Part shown: positions 15,565 through 24,507 of the stretch, piece by piece | Position numbering within the stretch: position 1 is the stretch's first letter | How the letters are laid out: every line of letters begins with the position of its first letter | From: Bacillus sp. SLBN-46 | GTDB lineage: Bacteria; Bacillota; Bacilli; Bacillales; Cytobacillaceae | Length of the DNA: 64,000 nucleotides | Assembly (NCBI RefSeq): GCF_031453555.1 | Contig: NZ_JAVIZM010000001.1 | Span: 4,719,001 to 4,783,000, forward strand | Reading direction: 5' to 3' | The notes under the pieces: generated by a model | What the model was told of the DNA's origin: nothing | Database searches by the model: none | Seen by the model: the letters and a program-made list of their open reading frames with translations, nothing else | Program-made: the position numbers and the translations under genes

Positions 15565-18500
15565 TTAAATAGTGAACCCGTCAAGATTTTCTGCGGTCTT
15601 TTTCTTTAAAGCATCTCGTCTCTGTTTCTTTGCTTTTCGGAAATGGAACAGTTCGTAGAACGTTGGGATGACAATCAGTGTCAGTAATGTAGACACAATC
15701 AGTCCGAAAATGACCACGACGGCAAGCCCTTTGGAAACAAGATTCATGCTCATGGCTGATTCGTGTCCAAATAACAGCGGAACCATGGCAAATACGGTAG
15801 CGAGTGCCGTCATTAAGATAGGACGAAGACGGACACTACCTGCTTCCATAATGGCTTCCCGAATGGTCATGCTTTCTTCGTTATGACGGATTCGGTCCAC
15901 TAAGACGATCGCGTTCGTCACAACAATACCCACAAGCATCAGCATGCCAATTCCCGACGAGATGTCGATGCTTGATTTAGATACGACTAGTCCTAATAGA
16001 GAACCGATCGCGGCAAGCGGAAGGGAAAGCAGGATGGCAAAGCTTGCACGGAATGATTTCAGGGTGACCAAAAGAATCATGAATACAATTCCGATCGAGA
16101 ACACGGCTAGTTTTGCAAGTTCCATCAAATCATCAGATGACTGCATGGAAGACCCTGTGATTTCTGCACTTGTTCCATCCCCGAAAGCCTTGTCTTTTCC
16201 CCAGGCTACTAATTGTTTATTGATTTCTCCGGTAACGTCGACCATTTTCTTCGGATCGATCGTTGCGCTCACCTGAAGATAGTGATGTCCGTCTTTGGAA
16301 TAAAGCGTGCCCGGTTGTTGGATCTGTTCTACCTTTGCCACTTTTGATAACAATACCGGACCATCTGGTGACATAATTTCTACGTTTTCCAAGTCTTTCG
16401 ATGTACTTATTTCCTTTAACGCACCTAGCTTCACCGTAGTGGTACGTCCGTCAATCTTCATACTTCCGATAACAGCCGGCTGCAGCATCGCTTGAAGTGA
16501 TCCTGAAATCTCCTCAGCGTTAGCGATTTTCGCATCCACCGTAATTTTCACCGTTGGTTTTTTGTTATCATCATTGGTAGCCACTTTTTGAATACCTTTG
16601 ATGGTGTTTAATTTTTTTGTGATGATTTCGGCTGCTTTTTTAATATCCGAATCGTCTTTACCTAGCACATCCACCGAGACAGTGGTTTTGTTTTCACCCA
16701 TTAGACCCGCTGTACTCGCTGTTAACTCTGCCTTAGGGAACTGATTTTTTGCTTTCCGCAATTCTTGTACGATTTTAGCGGAATCGGCCCCTTCCTTCAA
16801 AAACACCATGAACTGGACTTGATTGGCGTCCTGAAGTTCCCCAAACTGCGCCGCATCGGCATTGTTGCCGACCTGAACAATATTATTTTTCACACCTTTT
16901 TGATTGGAAAGAAGGGATTCCATCTTGGAAAGACCATTTTGAATGTCATCAAACTTCGCCCCGTTTTCGTACTTTAATAGAACGGAAAGATAGGCACTAT
17001 CCTTCTGGTCTACCGAGCCCTTCGGAATCATGGTGAATAATCCGACCGCTCCAATCACCACAACAACCGATAAAACAATCGGAAGCCATTTATGGTTCAA
17101 TGACCAACGAAGAATGGAAGGATAAAAGGTTCCTGGTTTGTGGTCTTTAGTTTTGACATTTTTCATCAATCGTCCACTGAGTGCCGGCACTACTGTTAAT
17201 GCCACAAGAAGTGAAGACAGTAGCGAACAGGTAATGGTAATCGCAAACGGCGCTATTAAATCTCTTAAACTACCAGAAGCAAGGAGCATCGGAAGAAACA
17301 CCGCTACCGTCGTAAGAGTAGATGACGTAATGGCTGCCGCCACTTCTCTTACCGCTTCCACGATAAAGGACGGTGTCAGTTCATTTCCTTGTTTTCTTCG
17401 GAAGATGTTTTCCACCACCACGATACTGTCATCCACGAGTCGTCCGACGGATACGGCAATTCCGCCGAGTGTCAGAATGTTTAGCGTAACTCCAAAGAAG
17501 GATAATAAAATCATGGTAATACAAAGAGAAAGCGGAATGCTGACAATCGTAATTAAGGTCATGCGGAAGCTTTTCAGGAACATCCAGATAATCAAGGTGG
17601 CAAATAAGGCTCCTGTCAGCACTTCTCTTGTCATCGAATTAATGGAATCGAGAACCGTATCAGCTAAGTTAATAAACACGGTTGCAGTTAACGTTCCTTT
17701 ATAGTCATCGTTAATTTTCTTTGCTAACTCTGCCACTTGCTTACCGAGGGTGACAGCATTGCTCGTGGAATCTTTCTGTACCACGATTTCAATAAAATTC
17801 TTTCCATTCATATGCGTAATACTGGTGGTATTCTTCTCCATCGCCACGTCAGCAACATCTTTCAGTTTGATGCGGTTGTTTAACTGGAGGTTCTGAATGT
17901 CTTCAAGACTTTCTAATTTCCCTGTCACGATGATGCTGGTTTCTTGATTATTAAGGGTTTGTTCGCCTACGGCAACGGATGCATTCTTTCCTCGTAGAAT
18001 CGTATACAGCTTTTCAAGAGGAAATTGGGCAGCAGCTAGTTTCGCCGTATCCACTTTGATCGAGACCTGCTGATTTTTTCCGCCGTAGGTCATGACGTTT
18101 CCGACCCCTTTAATGTCTTTAAAAAGAGGAAGGATATCGTTGTCGACGAGGTTCAGTTCTTTATTTCCGATTTCTTTATCGAATGTTAGTCCTAAGTAGA
18201 CAACTGGAATCTGGGATGTATTGAGGAGCACAACGTACGGTTTCATGATTCCATTTGGAAGATTGACCATGGAGATGTTTTCTTGAATCTGTTGCTTGGC
18301 TTCTTTCAGATTCGTGTCGGATTCAAACGTCACCGTCATCTGAGAAAAGTTATTACCTGTTTCAGCCACTACATTTCGTTTCCCTTTGATGCCGGTTAAT
18401 GCCTTTTCAATGGGCTGTGTTACCTGTTCGTCCATACTGACCGCGTCCATGCCGTTACCTACTACCGAAATCGTAACATATGGCTGGTCTGCAGCCGGCA

Positions 18501-18612
18501 TGAGTTCCATAGGAATACTAGTATAATTAAAAATTCCGAAGATAATGGAGGCAATGACGGAAAAAACGAGAGCCGCTCTATTCCTCAATGCCCATTTGGT
18601 GAACCATGTCAT
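15565..18612 (-). CDS. RND-family efflux transporter, SwrC/YerP-like
   Basis: 1015 residues from ATG 18612, chosen because GGAGGT lies 6 bases upstream; the frame is open to 18633. The RND layout is complete: N-terminal helix, periplasmic-type loop 1 (about 30-330), helices 2-6, loop 2 (about 530-820), helices 7-12. Signature segments: GGIAVSVGRLVDDSIVVVENIFRRKQG and GMLMLVGIVVTNAIVLVDRIRHNEE, with the proton-relay aspartates of helix 4. Gram-positive homologues such as SwrC export surfactin and other amphiphiles. Divergent from nos. The divergent gap carries five palindromic repeats that might act as operators. Confidence 0.93.
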   Translation of the reverse strand: MTWFTKWALRNRAALVFSVIASIIFGIFNYTSIPMELMPAADQPYVTISVVGNGMDAVSMDEQVTQPIEKALTGIKGKRNVVAETGNNFSQMTVTFESDTNLKEAKQQIQENISMVNLPNGIMKPYVVLLNTSQIPVVYLGLTFDKEIGNKELNLVDNDILPLFKDIKGVGNVMTYGGKNQQVSIKVDTAKLAAAQFPLEKLYTILRGKNASVAVGEQTLNNQETSIIVTGKLESLEDIQNLQLNNRIKLKDVADVAMEKNTTSITHMNGKNFIEIVVQKDSTSNAVTLGKQVAELAKKINDDYKGTLTATVFINLADTVLDSINSMTREVLTGALFATLIIWMFLKSFRMTLITIVSIPLSLCITMILLSFFGVTLNILTLGGIAVSVGRLVDDSIVVVENIFRRKQGNELTPSFIVEAVREVAAAITSSTLTTVAVFLPMLLASGSLRDLIAPFAITITCSLLSSLLVALTVVPALSGRLMKNVKTKDHKPGTFYPSILRWSLNHKWLPIVLSVVVVIGAVGLFTMIPKGSVDQKDSAYLSVLLKYENGAKFDDIQNGLSKMESLLSNQKGVKNNIVQVGNNADAAQFGELQDANQVQFMVFLKEGADSAKIVQELRKAKNQFPKAELTASTAGLMGENKTTVSVDVLGKDDSDIKKAAEIITKKLNTIKGIQKVATNDDNKKPTVKITVDAKIANAEEISGSLQAMLQPAVIGSMKIDGRTTTVKLGALKEISTSKDLENVEIMSPDGPVLLSKVAKVEQIQQPGTLYSKDGHHYLQVSATIDPKKMVDVTGEINKQLVAWGKDKAFGDGTSAEITGSSMQSSDDLMELAKLAVFSIGIVFMILLVTLKSFRASFAILLSLPLAAIGSLLGLVVSKSSIDISSGIGMLMLVGIVVTNAIVLVDRIRHNEESMTIREAIMEAGSVRLRPILMTALATVFAMVPLLFGHESAMSMNLVSKGLAVVVIFGLIVSTLLTLIVIPTFYELFHFRKAKKQRRDALKKKTAENLDGFTI

Positions 18613-18719
18613 AAATAACCTCCAAAAATACAAATTTGTAAAACTAGGAAAATTATACCATTACCAACGAACTATTACATCACAATTTGGAAGATTCATA
18701 AACTTTTACATAAATTTAA

Positions 18720-18963
18720 CCAATTAAACGTTTGATTAATTTTCTCATCCCTTACGTACCAAGGGTTCCAGCGTTTTTAATCAAACGTTTGATTAGTTTT
18801 CTAACCTAGATACCTGATGGCCCCTTTTTTTAATTAAACGTTTGATTAGTTTTTTCGGCTCTACGTACCCGAGGGCTCAATTTTTAATTAAACGTTTGAT
18901 TAGTTTTTTCAGCCCTTACGTACCAAGGGTTCCAGCGTTTTTAATTAAACGTTTGATTAGTTT
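18720..18963. repeat. Five-unit array of AAACGTTTGATTAG palindromes
   Basis: Palindromes centred at 18729, 18786, 18839, 18893 and 18950 (53-57 bp apart). Each is followed by TTTTCT or GTTTTTT. Spacers carry a hairpin: CCCTTACGTACCAAGGG (twice), GGCTCTACGTACCCGAGGGCTC, and a diverged version. The array fills most of the 429-bp divergent region between the RND pump and nos genes; no other gene is seen in it. Confidence 0.92.
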
Positions 18964-19041
18964 TTTTCAATAGTAACTGTTCGCACCTACGGAAAGACAT
19001 TATGATATGATTAGGAAATTATCATCATAGGAGGATTCACC

Positions 19042-20124
19042 TTGAACAAGGATTTACTTACGGAAGCAAAGGAATTTATTTGTTCTTTTTATAAAGAAAC
19101 AAATAAATCAGCCCATGACTTAGAAAATCGGATAATTGAAATCACTCAACAGATACAAGGCAATGGATTTTATGAACACACCACAGAAGAATTAGAATAT
19201 GGGGCAAAAGTAGCTTGGCGCAATAGTAACCGTTGTATAGGTAGATTATTTTGGAATCATTTAACCATCATTGATAAAAGACATTTACATACAGAAGAAG
19301 AAATTCGAGATGCTTTATTTGAGCACATGGGATACGCAACGAATGGTGGGCGAATTCGACCAACAATCACGATTTTTACACAGCCACGCCCAAATAAAAA
19401 GATTCACATCTGGAATCACCAACTAATTCGTTACGCAGGATATAAGACCGAACTTGGCGTTATTGGGGACCCAGGTTCCATAGACTTTACAGAGATTTGT
19501 ATGAATCATGGTTGGGAACCAAAGTATGGGAAATTTGATGTGTTACCATTAGTCATTCAGGTGAACGATCACACTCCTCAAATATTTGAAATACCAGAAC
19601 ACCTAATACTTGAAGTTCCCATTCGTCATCCACAATATAAGTGGTTTGAAGACTTGCAATTGAAATGGTATGCAGTCCCGATGATTTCTGATATGTGCCT
19701 TGAAATCGGTGGCATCACTTATACCGCTGCTCCCTTTAATGGCTGGTACATGGGCACGGAAATTGGCGCACGAAACTTAGCGGATGAATTCCGGTATAAC
19801 CTGCTACCTCAAATCGGGTCTTTAATGGGACTAGATATTAAAAGTAATATCTCATTGTGGAAGGACCGGGCACTATTAGAGTTAAACTCCGCTGTCTTAC
19901 ATTCCTATAAAGAAGACGGGGTTAGCATTGTCGACCATCATACCGCAGCACAGCAGTTTAAACTATTCGAAGAAAAGGAAATGGAAAACGGTCGGCGAGT
20001 TACCGGGGACTGGAGTTGGCTCATCCCACCTTTAGCACCTGCTGCCACCCATATTTTCCATAACCATTATCATAATGAGATTGTAAAACCTAACTATTTT
20101 TATCAACCCAAACCTTATGAGTGA
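19042..20124 (+). CDS. nos: Nitric oxide synthase oxygenase (bacterial NOS)
   Basis: 360 residues, the size of a bacterial NOS that has only the oxygenase domain. Seen: haem-ligand cysteine in [13 protein letters not shown] (about 58-70), [17 protein letters not shown], the arginine-binding [18 protein letters not shown] (about 232-249, with the Glu), and [20 protein letters not shown] near the C-terminus. The enzyme oxidises L-arginine to citrulline and NO using tetrahydrofolate or tetrahydrobiopterin and borrowed flavodoxin-type reductases; no dedicated reductase is adjacent. TTG 19042 follows AGGAGG by 7 bases. NO in bacilli protects against oxidative stress and some antibiotics. Confidence 0.96.
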   Translation: MNKDLLTEAKEFICSFYKETNKSAHDLENRIIEITQQIQGNGFYEHTTEELEYGAKVAWRNSNRCIGRLFWNHLTIIDKRHLHTEEEIRDALFEHMGYATNGGRIRPTITIFTQPRPNKKIHIWNHQLIRYAGYKTELGVIGDPGSIDFTEICMNHGWEPKYGKFDVLPLVIQVNDHTPQIFEIPEHLILEVPIRHPQYKWFEDLQLKWYAVPMISDMCLEIGGITYTAAPFNGWYMGTEIGARNLADEFRYNLLPQIGSLMGLDIKSNISLWKDRALLELNSAVLHSYKEDGVSIVDHHTAAQQFKLFEEKEMENGRRVTGDWSWLIPPLAPAATHIFHNHYHNEIVKPNYFYQPKPYE

Positions 20125-20129
20125 CGAAT

Positions 20130-20183
20130 AAAAGCAACCTTAAACAGCCTTAATGATTGGCTAACTTAAGGTTGCTTATTTTT
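20130..20183 (+). terminator. Terminator after nos
   Basis: AAGCAACCTTAA pairs with TTAAGGTTGCTT (20132-20143, 20166-20177), followed by ATTTTTT. Confidence 0.85.
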
Positions 20184-20214
20184 TCGGCGCTAAATCTAAA
20201 CAGCGTTATCGGGG

Positions 20215-20292
20215 TTACCAGTTTACTTAATTGTGCTTCCAGCTTTTATGTATCAAGGGTTCTAGCAATTTAATTAAACGTTTGATTAGTTT
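20215..20292. repeat. AAACGTTTGATTAG palindrome unit, preceded by a decayed copy
   Basis: A full palindrome is centred at 20279/20280. About 57 bp upstream a diverged version (CAGTTTACTTAATTG) and the spacer ATGTATCAAGGGTTC can be recognised. The element ends right at the 3' end of the small gene at 20294. Confidence 0.82.
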
Positions 20293-20293
20293 T

Positions 20294-20488
20294 TTAGCTC
20301 TCAATATCTGAAAAAGGGACTTCCTGTTTATCCCTATGTATCTCTGGTATTACCTCTATCATGCATCCATCCTCAACCTTCCACTCAAGCTGTTCAAATA
20401 CATCATTTATAAACTGAGATTCCTCATTATCCAATTCTATAAACCGTTCATAGTGAATCGTATACCACTTTGTCTTATCCAGCTTCAA
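20294..20488 (-). CDS. Small acidic protein, 64 residues, unknown
   Basis: TTG 20488 to a stop at 20294. No good ribosome site is visible. Upstream in another frame the minus strand reads GWVEYLIKK then a stop, so this may be the remainder of a longer broken gene. The product is charged, without membrane segments (WYTIHYERFIELDNEESQF...). Not recognised. It stands at the left edge of the low-GC island. Confidence 0.35.
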   Translation of the reverse strand: MKLDKTKWYTIHYERFIELDNEESQFINDVFEQLEWKVEDGCMIEVIPEIHRDKQEVPFSDIES

Positions 20489-20613
20489 TCTATTTTTTAA
20501 TAAGGTACTCTACCCATCCTTCCTGCTAGTTTGGTCCTTTCATTAGGTCATTGCACCTTCATTGTTTTTATAGAGAAAACTGAAAAAAATTGATAGGGTG
20601 ATTAAAATTTGTT

Positions 20614-20646
20614 TAAAAAAATAACAGTGGGTTTTGCTTCCACTGC
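20614..20646 (-). terminator. Minus-strand terminator downstream of a gene relic
   Basis: On the minus strand CAGTGG AAGCAAAAC CCACTG is followed by TTATTTTTTT. The 313 bp between 20489 and 20801 otherwise holds no gene I can support. Confidence 0.55.
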
Positions 20647-20801
20647 CAAAAATGTTTTGAAATTATTCGTTTTGTACAAAAGTCCTTGATAATAAACGAT
20701 ATTTACCCCGAGCTACTCTCTCTAGAACAAAGTATTCATCACTTACAGTTTACCACCCAATTGTTCAAAGATCACTTTTCGGATCCTTTCTTTTATCTAC
20801 T

Positions 20802-21095
20802 CTACTTTTTTATTTCGCTCTCTACTTCTCTTACCCATCTAAGAAACTTAGGCTTATTCCTTTCATACAAGTCATTACAAATGAGATACCTTTCTTGGTG
20901 AATGATTAGATCATCCTTCCAATATCGGTCATACCCATTAATTTTTCTTTGTTCAGTAAGTGGAATACTCCATTCTACTTTCTTAAGAAAAGGATAATTA
21001 ATATCAAAAGTAGTTTTACTATACCTAGCATCCTATAAAAGTCTAACTCTCTCTTCTGAAAGTAGTTGTGCTTTAATTATTTTCCTTATTGTTGC
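20802..21095 (-). pseudogene. Relic of an unknown gene with internal stop
   Basis: On the minus strand a frame ending with TAG at 20802-20804 reads DARYSKTTFDINYPFLKK...NGYDRYWKDDLIIHQERYL...FLRWVREVESEIKK, protein-like with Trp and aromatic content unlike random AT-rich sequence. It is interrupted by an in-frame TAG at 21033-21035; upstream the same frame continues as IIKAQLLSEERVRLL before another stop. Presumably the C-terminal remnant of a larger gene. Function not recognised. Confidence 0.6.
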
Positions 21096-21200
21096 CTACT
21101 TTAATTGGCACCAGCATAAGAATTTACTATCAAGATTTTTTATGCAGTTATTTGATACCAGAACTGCACAAACTTTAAAAGAAAGAGAGTGGCAAGGAAA

Positions 21201-21368
21201 ATGGAGTGCGCAAGGGACAATGTCGAATTGGTCTACGGGTGCGCAGGACGAGGAACAATTAGAAAAATATCTGCGAAAATCCGCTTTAAATTTGGATATA
21301 AAGTGACAGAATGGGATGAATTGAAATCGAAAAATGCTAATCCTTATACGAAGAATGGGTACGCCTGA
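21201..21368 (+). CDS. Short basic ORF, 55 residues, unknown
   Basis: ATG 21201 to TGA 21368, with AAGGA five bases upstream. The product is basic (RGTIRKISAKIRFKFGYKVTEWDELKSKN) and might bind nucleic acid. An overlapping frame on the same strand also reads 54 codons, so coding status is uncertain. It lies in the relic-rich stretch before the restriction-modification genes. Confidence 0.35.
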   Translation: MECARDNVELVYGCAGRGTIRKISAKIRFKFGYKVTEWDELKSKNANPYTKNGYA

Positions 21369-21443
21369 TATGGGCGCACCCTATAATTAATGAGAAAATA
21401 TAAAAATTTTTTAAGATAAATAATAACATCCCAATATTATATA

Positions 21444-21642
21444 TCAACCTTGTGACCCTTGTTGTGATAAATTTTTCACCGTATTAATTGCTTTGCCAAA
21501 GTCATATGGTTGGCTATATTCAATTTGACCACATGAAAGACATTCAACGTCACAAAGACGAAACATAATTGATTTTATCTTTTAGGGTTTTCGGATATTC
21601 TTCTATTCATATTACTGATAAAATTCCACATTTACACTTCAA
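21444..21642 (-). pseudogene. Relic of a small zinc-ribbon protein
   Basis: From TTG 21642 (AAGGGTG upstream) the minus strand reads LKCKCGILSV, a stop, then IEEYPKTLKDK. After a frame change it reads FRLCDVECLSCGQIEYSQPYDFGKAI to TGA at 21444. The CxC ... CxxC spacing suggests a four-cysteine zinc ribbon of about 65 residues with one stop and one frameshift. A 40-codon intact piece starts at ATG 21566. No function assigned. Confidence 0.5.
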
Positions 21643-21674
21643 TTGAATCACCCTTATGGATTTATCAGCCAAAT

Positions 21675-21929
21675 TTATACTAATTGATTTTCCTGAACAA
21701 ATTTCTTATACAATTTTACCGCACGTTTTATTTGAGGCTTAACATATGTTGTAAGGTTACTAAATTCCTCATTTTTATCTAATTCCTCAAGAATTTGCTC
21801 GTAGGTGGCATTTAGGTTAAGGTCGATTATTTTCTCCACCCTCTTTAACCTAGAAATTACATCTCGAACCGATTTGCCTTTTAAACCAGTATTTTTTTCG
21901 AGCCACTCCTTAAATAAATCTAATTCCAT
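21675..21929 (-). CDS. 84-residue accessory protein of the restriction-modification locus
   Basis: ATG 21929 follows GGGAGGATC. The product is helical and charged: FKEWLEKNTGLKGKSVRDVISRLKRVEKIIDL then YVKPQIKRAVKLYKKFVQ. The first half resembles the SAM-like fold of phage-integrase N-terminal domains and short segments found in some restriction enzymes, so DNA or nuclease binding is plausible. It lacks the classical helix-turn-helix of C (controller) proteins. It is 42 bp downstream of the nuclease gene on the same strand. Role unknown. Confidence 0.65.
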   Translation of the reverse strand: MELDLFKEWLEKNTGLKGKSVRDVISRLKRVEKIIDLNLNATYEQILEELDKNEEFSNLTTYVKPQIKRAVKLYKKFVQENQLV

Positions 21930-21971
21930 TTTGATCCTCCCTTCTTAAGCAATAACAAGTCAACTGTCATA

Positions 21972-23426
21972 TTAATTTTCTTGGACAGAGAATTTATTAA
22001 AAGTAAGGTCTGATATTAATTTACTTACATCACTACCCAGGTTATCCCAAATTATCTCATCAAAATCAGAATAGTCAATCTCCCTGATATTATTATCAAT
22101 ACAATTATATAGAAATTCAGAAAAAGTACTAGCTAGAATAATAACAGTTGGAGTATTACGGATATCGCTTCTAACAGCTGGGACATATCTTGGTGTTACT
22201 ACTATCGTATATTGTCCACCAATTTTTTCCCTGTGTAATGCCAATCTACCGGCAATTAAACTCGGCAACTTATTCTTTGTTGATTTAGCCTCTACTGCAA
22301 ATTTGATATTTTTATCAGTATATAGACATTCAATGTCAGTATTACTAGCGCCACCTATCTTCTCAGCATCAACATTGTAGAACATATTAAAGCCCTCAAC
22401 TAATACATCTTCGAATAGATATGCTTCTTCTCCATCATTGTTATTCGAATATCTCTCAATTAATTTAGGTAACTCTAAGAGTTTAACCTCTAAATCATTT
22501 TTCATTTCTCCAATTTCTTTTAACAATAATTCTGGATAGAAACTGTGGATTTCCTTTATAACATCTTTTTTTAGTCTTTCAGGGTCATTTAATTTTAATG
22601 GCTGTTCATCATATGAGTATTCTTTTAATAATTTTAAGCAATAATCATAAATGTTTGAGGAAATACTCACTGAATTTCGAGTAACTTTTCTGAAAGTATT
22701 TGTATTCCCGTGCTGCATTTTATATATTAAATCACCATTATTTACATTGAACAAACCAACTTGTTCAAATAATCTTTTATAGTAATAGTCCCATTCGTAA
22801 ACGGCATTAACTAATACATGTCTTTTCTTATCAAATAATTTTATTATATCGACGTCTGTTAATGATCTTAGATAAAGTATATCTTTTACTAACTCTTCAT
22901 ACTTCTCCTCATCAATGCTTTGTGTAAAAGCAACAAGGTAAGCGTACTCAAAAGCAAACAACCTTTTTTCCAGTCGTTCATCAGTAAGTAACTTAAAAAT
23001 AATTCTAAATGGAAAAACTTCAATTACATGGTCCGTACCGCCGCCATAAGTATGTGGAAATTGTATGCCCCAAAGCATGGTTAGAAATATTTTCCTTATT
23101 TTATCCTTGTTCCCGATATTTTTTAAAAACAAATTTCCTAATGGACTGAACAAAAACCTTTTTTGACCGCCAACTTTATCTTTATACCCGAACATGAAAA
23201 ATTGTAGCGTATTAATTCTATGGTTAATTGAATCAAGAGGCTTTTCGGGATTCCTACCAGTGTAGAAATTCATCTCCCTAAGCCTCTCCATAAGCTCATG
23301 TTTTTTTGCTTCTGAAATAAGTGACTTATTAAAACTTTTTACAGTAATTGCAAATTGAGATATTAAATTAAAATCACTAGTATGCCTGTACAGTATCCAT
23401 TTTTTCTCTTCTATTCTGTAAGTCAT
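21972..23426 (-). CDS. AlwI-family Type II (IIS-like) restriction endonuclease
   Basis: 484 residues. The N-terminal and central helical regions (HTSDFNLISQFAITVKSFN..., RINTLQFFMFGY, TMLWGIQFPHTYGGGTDHVIEVFPFRIIFKLL) follow the AlwI family pattern. A C-terminal PD-(D/E)xK-type nuclease core is seen as GASNTDIECLY...IKFAVEAKSTKN (about 360-385). The AlwI/PleI/MlyI group cuts outside short asymmetric sites. ATG 23426 lies inside the 3' end of the methyltransferase gene (50-bp overlap), implying co-expression. The specificity cannot be read from sequence. Codon use is AT-rich relative to the flanks, consistent with acquisition. Confidence 0.82.
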   Translation of the reverse strand: MTYRIEEKKWILYRHTSDFNLISQFAITVKSFNKSLISEAKKHELMERLREMNFYTGRNPEKPLDSINHRINTLQFFMFGYKDKVGGQKRFLFSPLGNLFLKNIGNKDKIRKIFLTMLWGIQFPHTYGGGTDHVIEVFPFRIIFKLLTDERLEKRLFAFEYAYLVAFTQSIDEEKYEELVKDILYLRSLTDVDIIKLFDKKRHVLVNAVYEWDYYYKRLFEQVGLFNVNNGDLIYKMQHGNTNTFRKVTRNSVSISSNIYDYCLKLLKEYSYDEQPLKLNDPERLKKDVIKEIHSFYPELLLKEIGEMKNDLEVKLLELPKLIERYSNNNDGEEAYLFEDVLVEGFNMFYNVDAEKIGGASNTDIECLYTDKNIKFAVEAKSTKNKLPSLIAGRLALHREKIGGQYTIVVTPRYVPAVRSDIRNTPTVIILASTFSEFLYNCIDNNIREIDYSDFDEIIWDNLGSDVSKLISDLTFNKFSVQEN

Positions 23427-24507
23427 CTGCTAATTTGTCCTCCTCAAATTTAGGACCTATCTCTCTTATTATTTTCATAAGCATTAAAGGCGGAATGGAC
23501 TCACCAATTATTGTCCTTATAAAGTTGTCAGTAACCCATGTTGGAAATGCTATATCTTTAGGTATAGAAGAAACAATAAAAGTTTCTAGCAACGTCAATA
23601 CACGTGCATCAGAATAGGTTCCATCTGGCTTTATTCGCCCAGGATGAACATTATTGTGTGAACTCATACTACCACAATAGGTTGTTCTTGCGTGAGCAGG
23701 TTGATCCCAAACCATTCTCTTAAATGTATTATGAAAGCCTAAAATCCTTTCCCCATTTTCCTTTTTCGGATAGTAAACTTCATTTTTTAATGCACTTTGT
23801 CCAGTAGGAGTATGTTTTAAAGCTAATACAGCTCTGTCATTCTCTACTTTAGCATAATGCCATGGGATTCCTGAATCTTCACCTGATTCAAGTGAAGGAA
23901 GATGTCCAATTGCTTCATTTAGCGCTATCTCAGACTCTAATACAGGCCAACCCCAGTTCAAACCTTTTTTATACATTTTAATTATTGCTCTTGGACGGGT
24001 TTGCGCTATTCCATAATCCTTTGCATTTAAAATAGCAGCATCAATAATGTAACTATCAGAGTACCTCTGATTCAGTATTTGCTCAAGGTGCAAATATTCC
24101 CCATTATATGGGAAGTACATATTTAAAAATTTGGGGACGTTTTCTATTAATATATAATCGAAATTCCCACTTTCTATTATATCAAAAATATCAAAAATTA
24201 GGTAATTCCTCTCATCTTCTTCAAAATGACTCTGTATTTTATTCTTGCCAAGAGTACTTAGCCCCTGACAAGGAGGTGTTGCGATTAACAACTTTACATC
24301 ATCCGAAATATATGACTTTATCTCTTCCTTAACTTCAGGTAAAGTAATATCTCCATTTATCATAACTGTATCTGGGTTAAAATATTTATAACATTCAGCA
24401 CGCTTAGGAATTAACTCATTTGCAGCAACAACATTTATTCCTATATCTTTAAGTAGTAGTTCGCCAATTCCAGCACTTGAAAATAATGATATTGCTTTTA
24501 AATTCAT
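23377..24507 (-). CDS. DNA (cytosine-5) methyltransferase 2 of the R-M system
   Basis: 376 residues from ATG 24507; TTG 24510 is also in frame. C5-MTase motifs in order: I LFSSAGIGELLLKDIG (about 8-23), IV ATPPCQGLS with the catalytic Cys (about 77-85), VI IENVPKFL (about 120-127), VIII AQTRPRAIIKM (about 167-177), a target-recognition region to about 290, IX around GSMSSHNNVHPGR, and X IGESIPPLML. Its start overlaps the stop of the partner methyltransferase by one base, so translation is coupled. Two C5 enzymes suit an asymmetric site in which each strand is methylated separately. Confidence 0.93.
   Translation of the reverse strand: MNLKAISLFSSAGIGELLLKDIGINVVAANELIPKRAECYKYFNPDTVMINGDITLPEVKEEIKSYISDDVKLLIATPPCQGLSTLGKNKIQSHFEEDERNYLIFDIFDIIESGNFDYILIENVPKFLNMYFPYNGEYLHLEQILNQRYSDSYIIDAAILNAKDYGIAQTRPRAIIKMYKKGLNWGWPVLESEIALNEAIGHLPSLESGEDSGIPWHYAKVENDRAVLALKHTPTGQSALKNEVYYPKKENGERILGFHNTFKRMVWDQPAHARTTYCGSMSSHNNVHPGRIKPDGTYSDARVLTLLETFIVSSIPKDIAFPTWVTDNFIRTIIGESIPPLMLMKIIREIGPKFEEDKLADDLQNRREKMDTVQAY

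Noticed and set aside
18720..18963. CRISPR array
   Set aside because: Repeats are themselves palindromic, the 35-bp spacers are related to each other rather than unique, similar pairs occur at other loci, and there are no cas genes.
20686..20901. 71-codon plus-strand frame
   Set aside because: It is antisense to a more protein-like minus-strand remnant (20802-21095).
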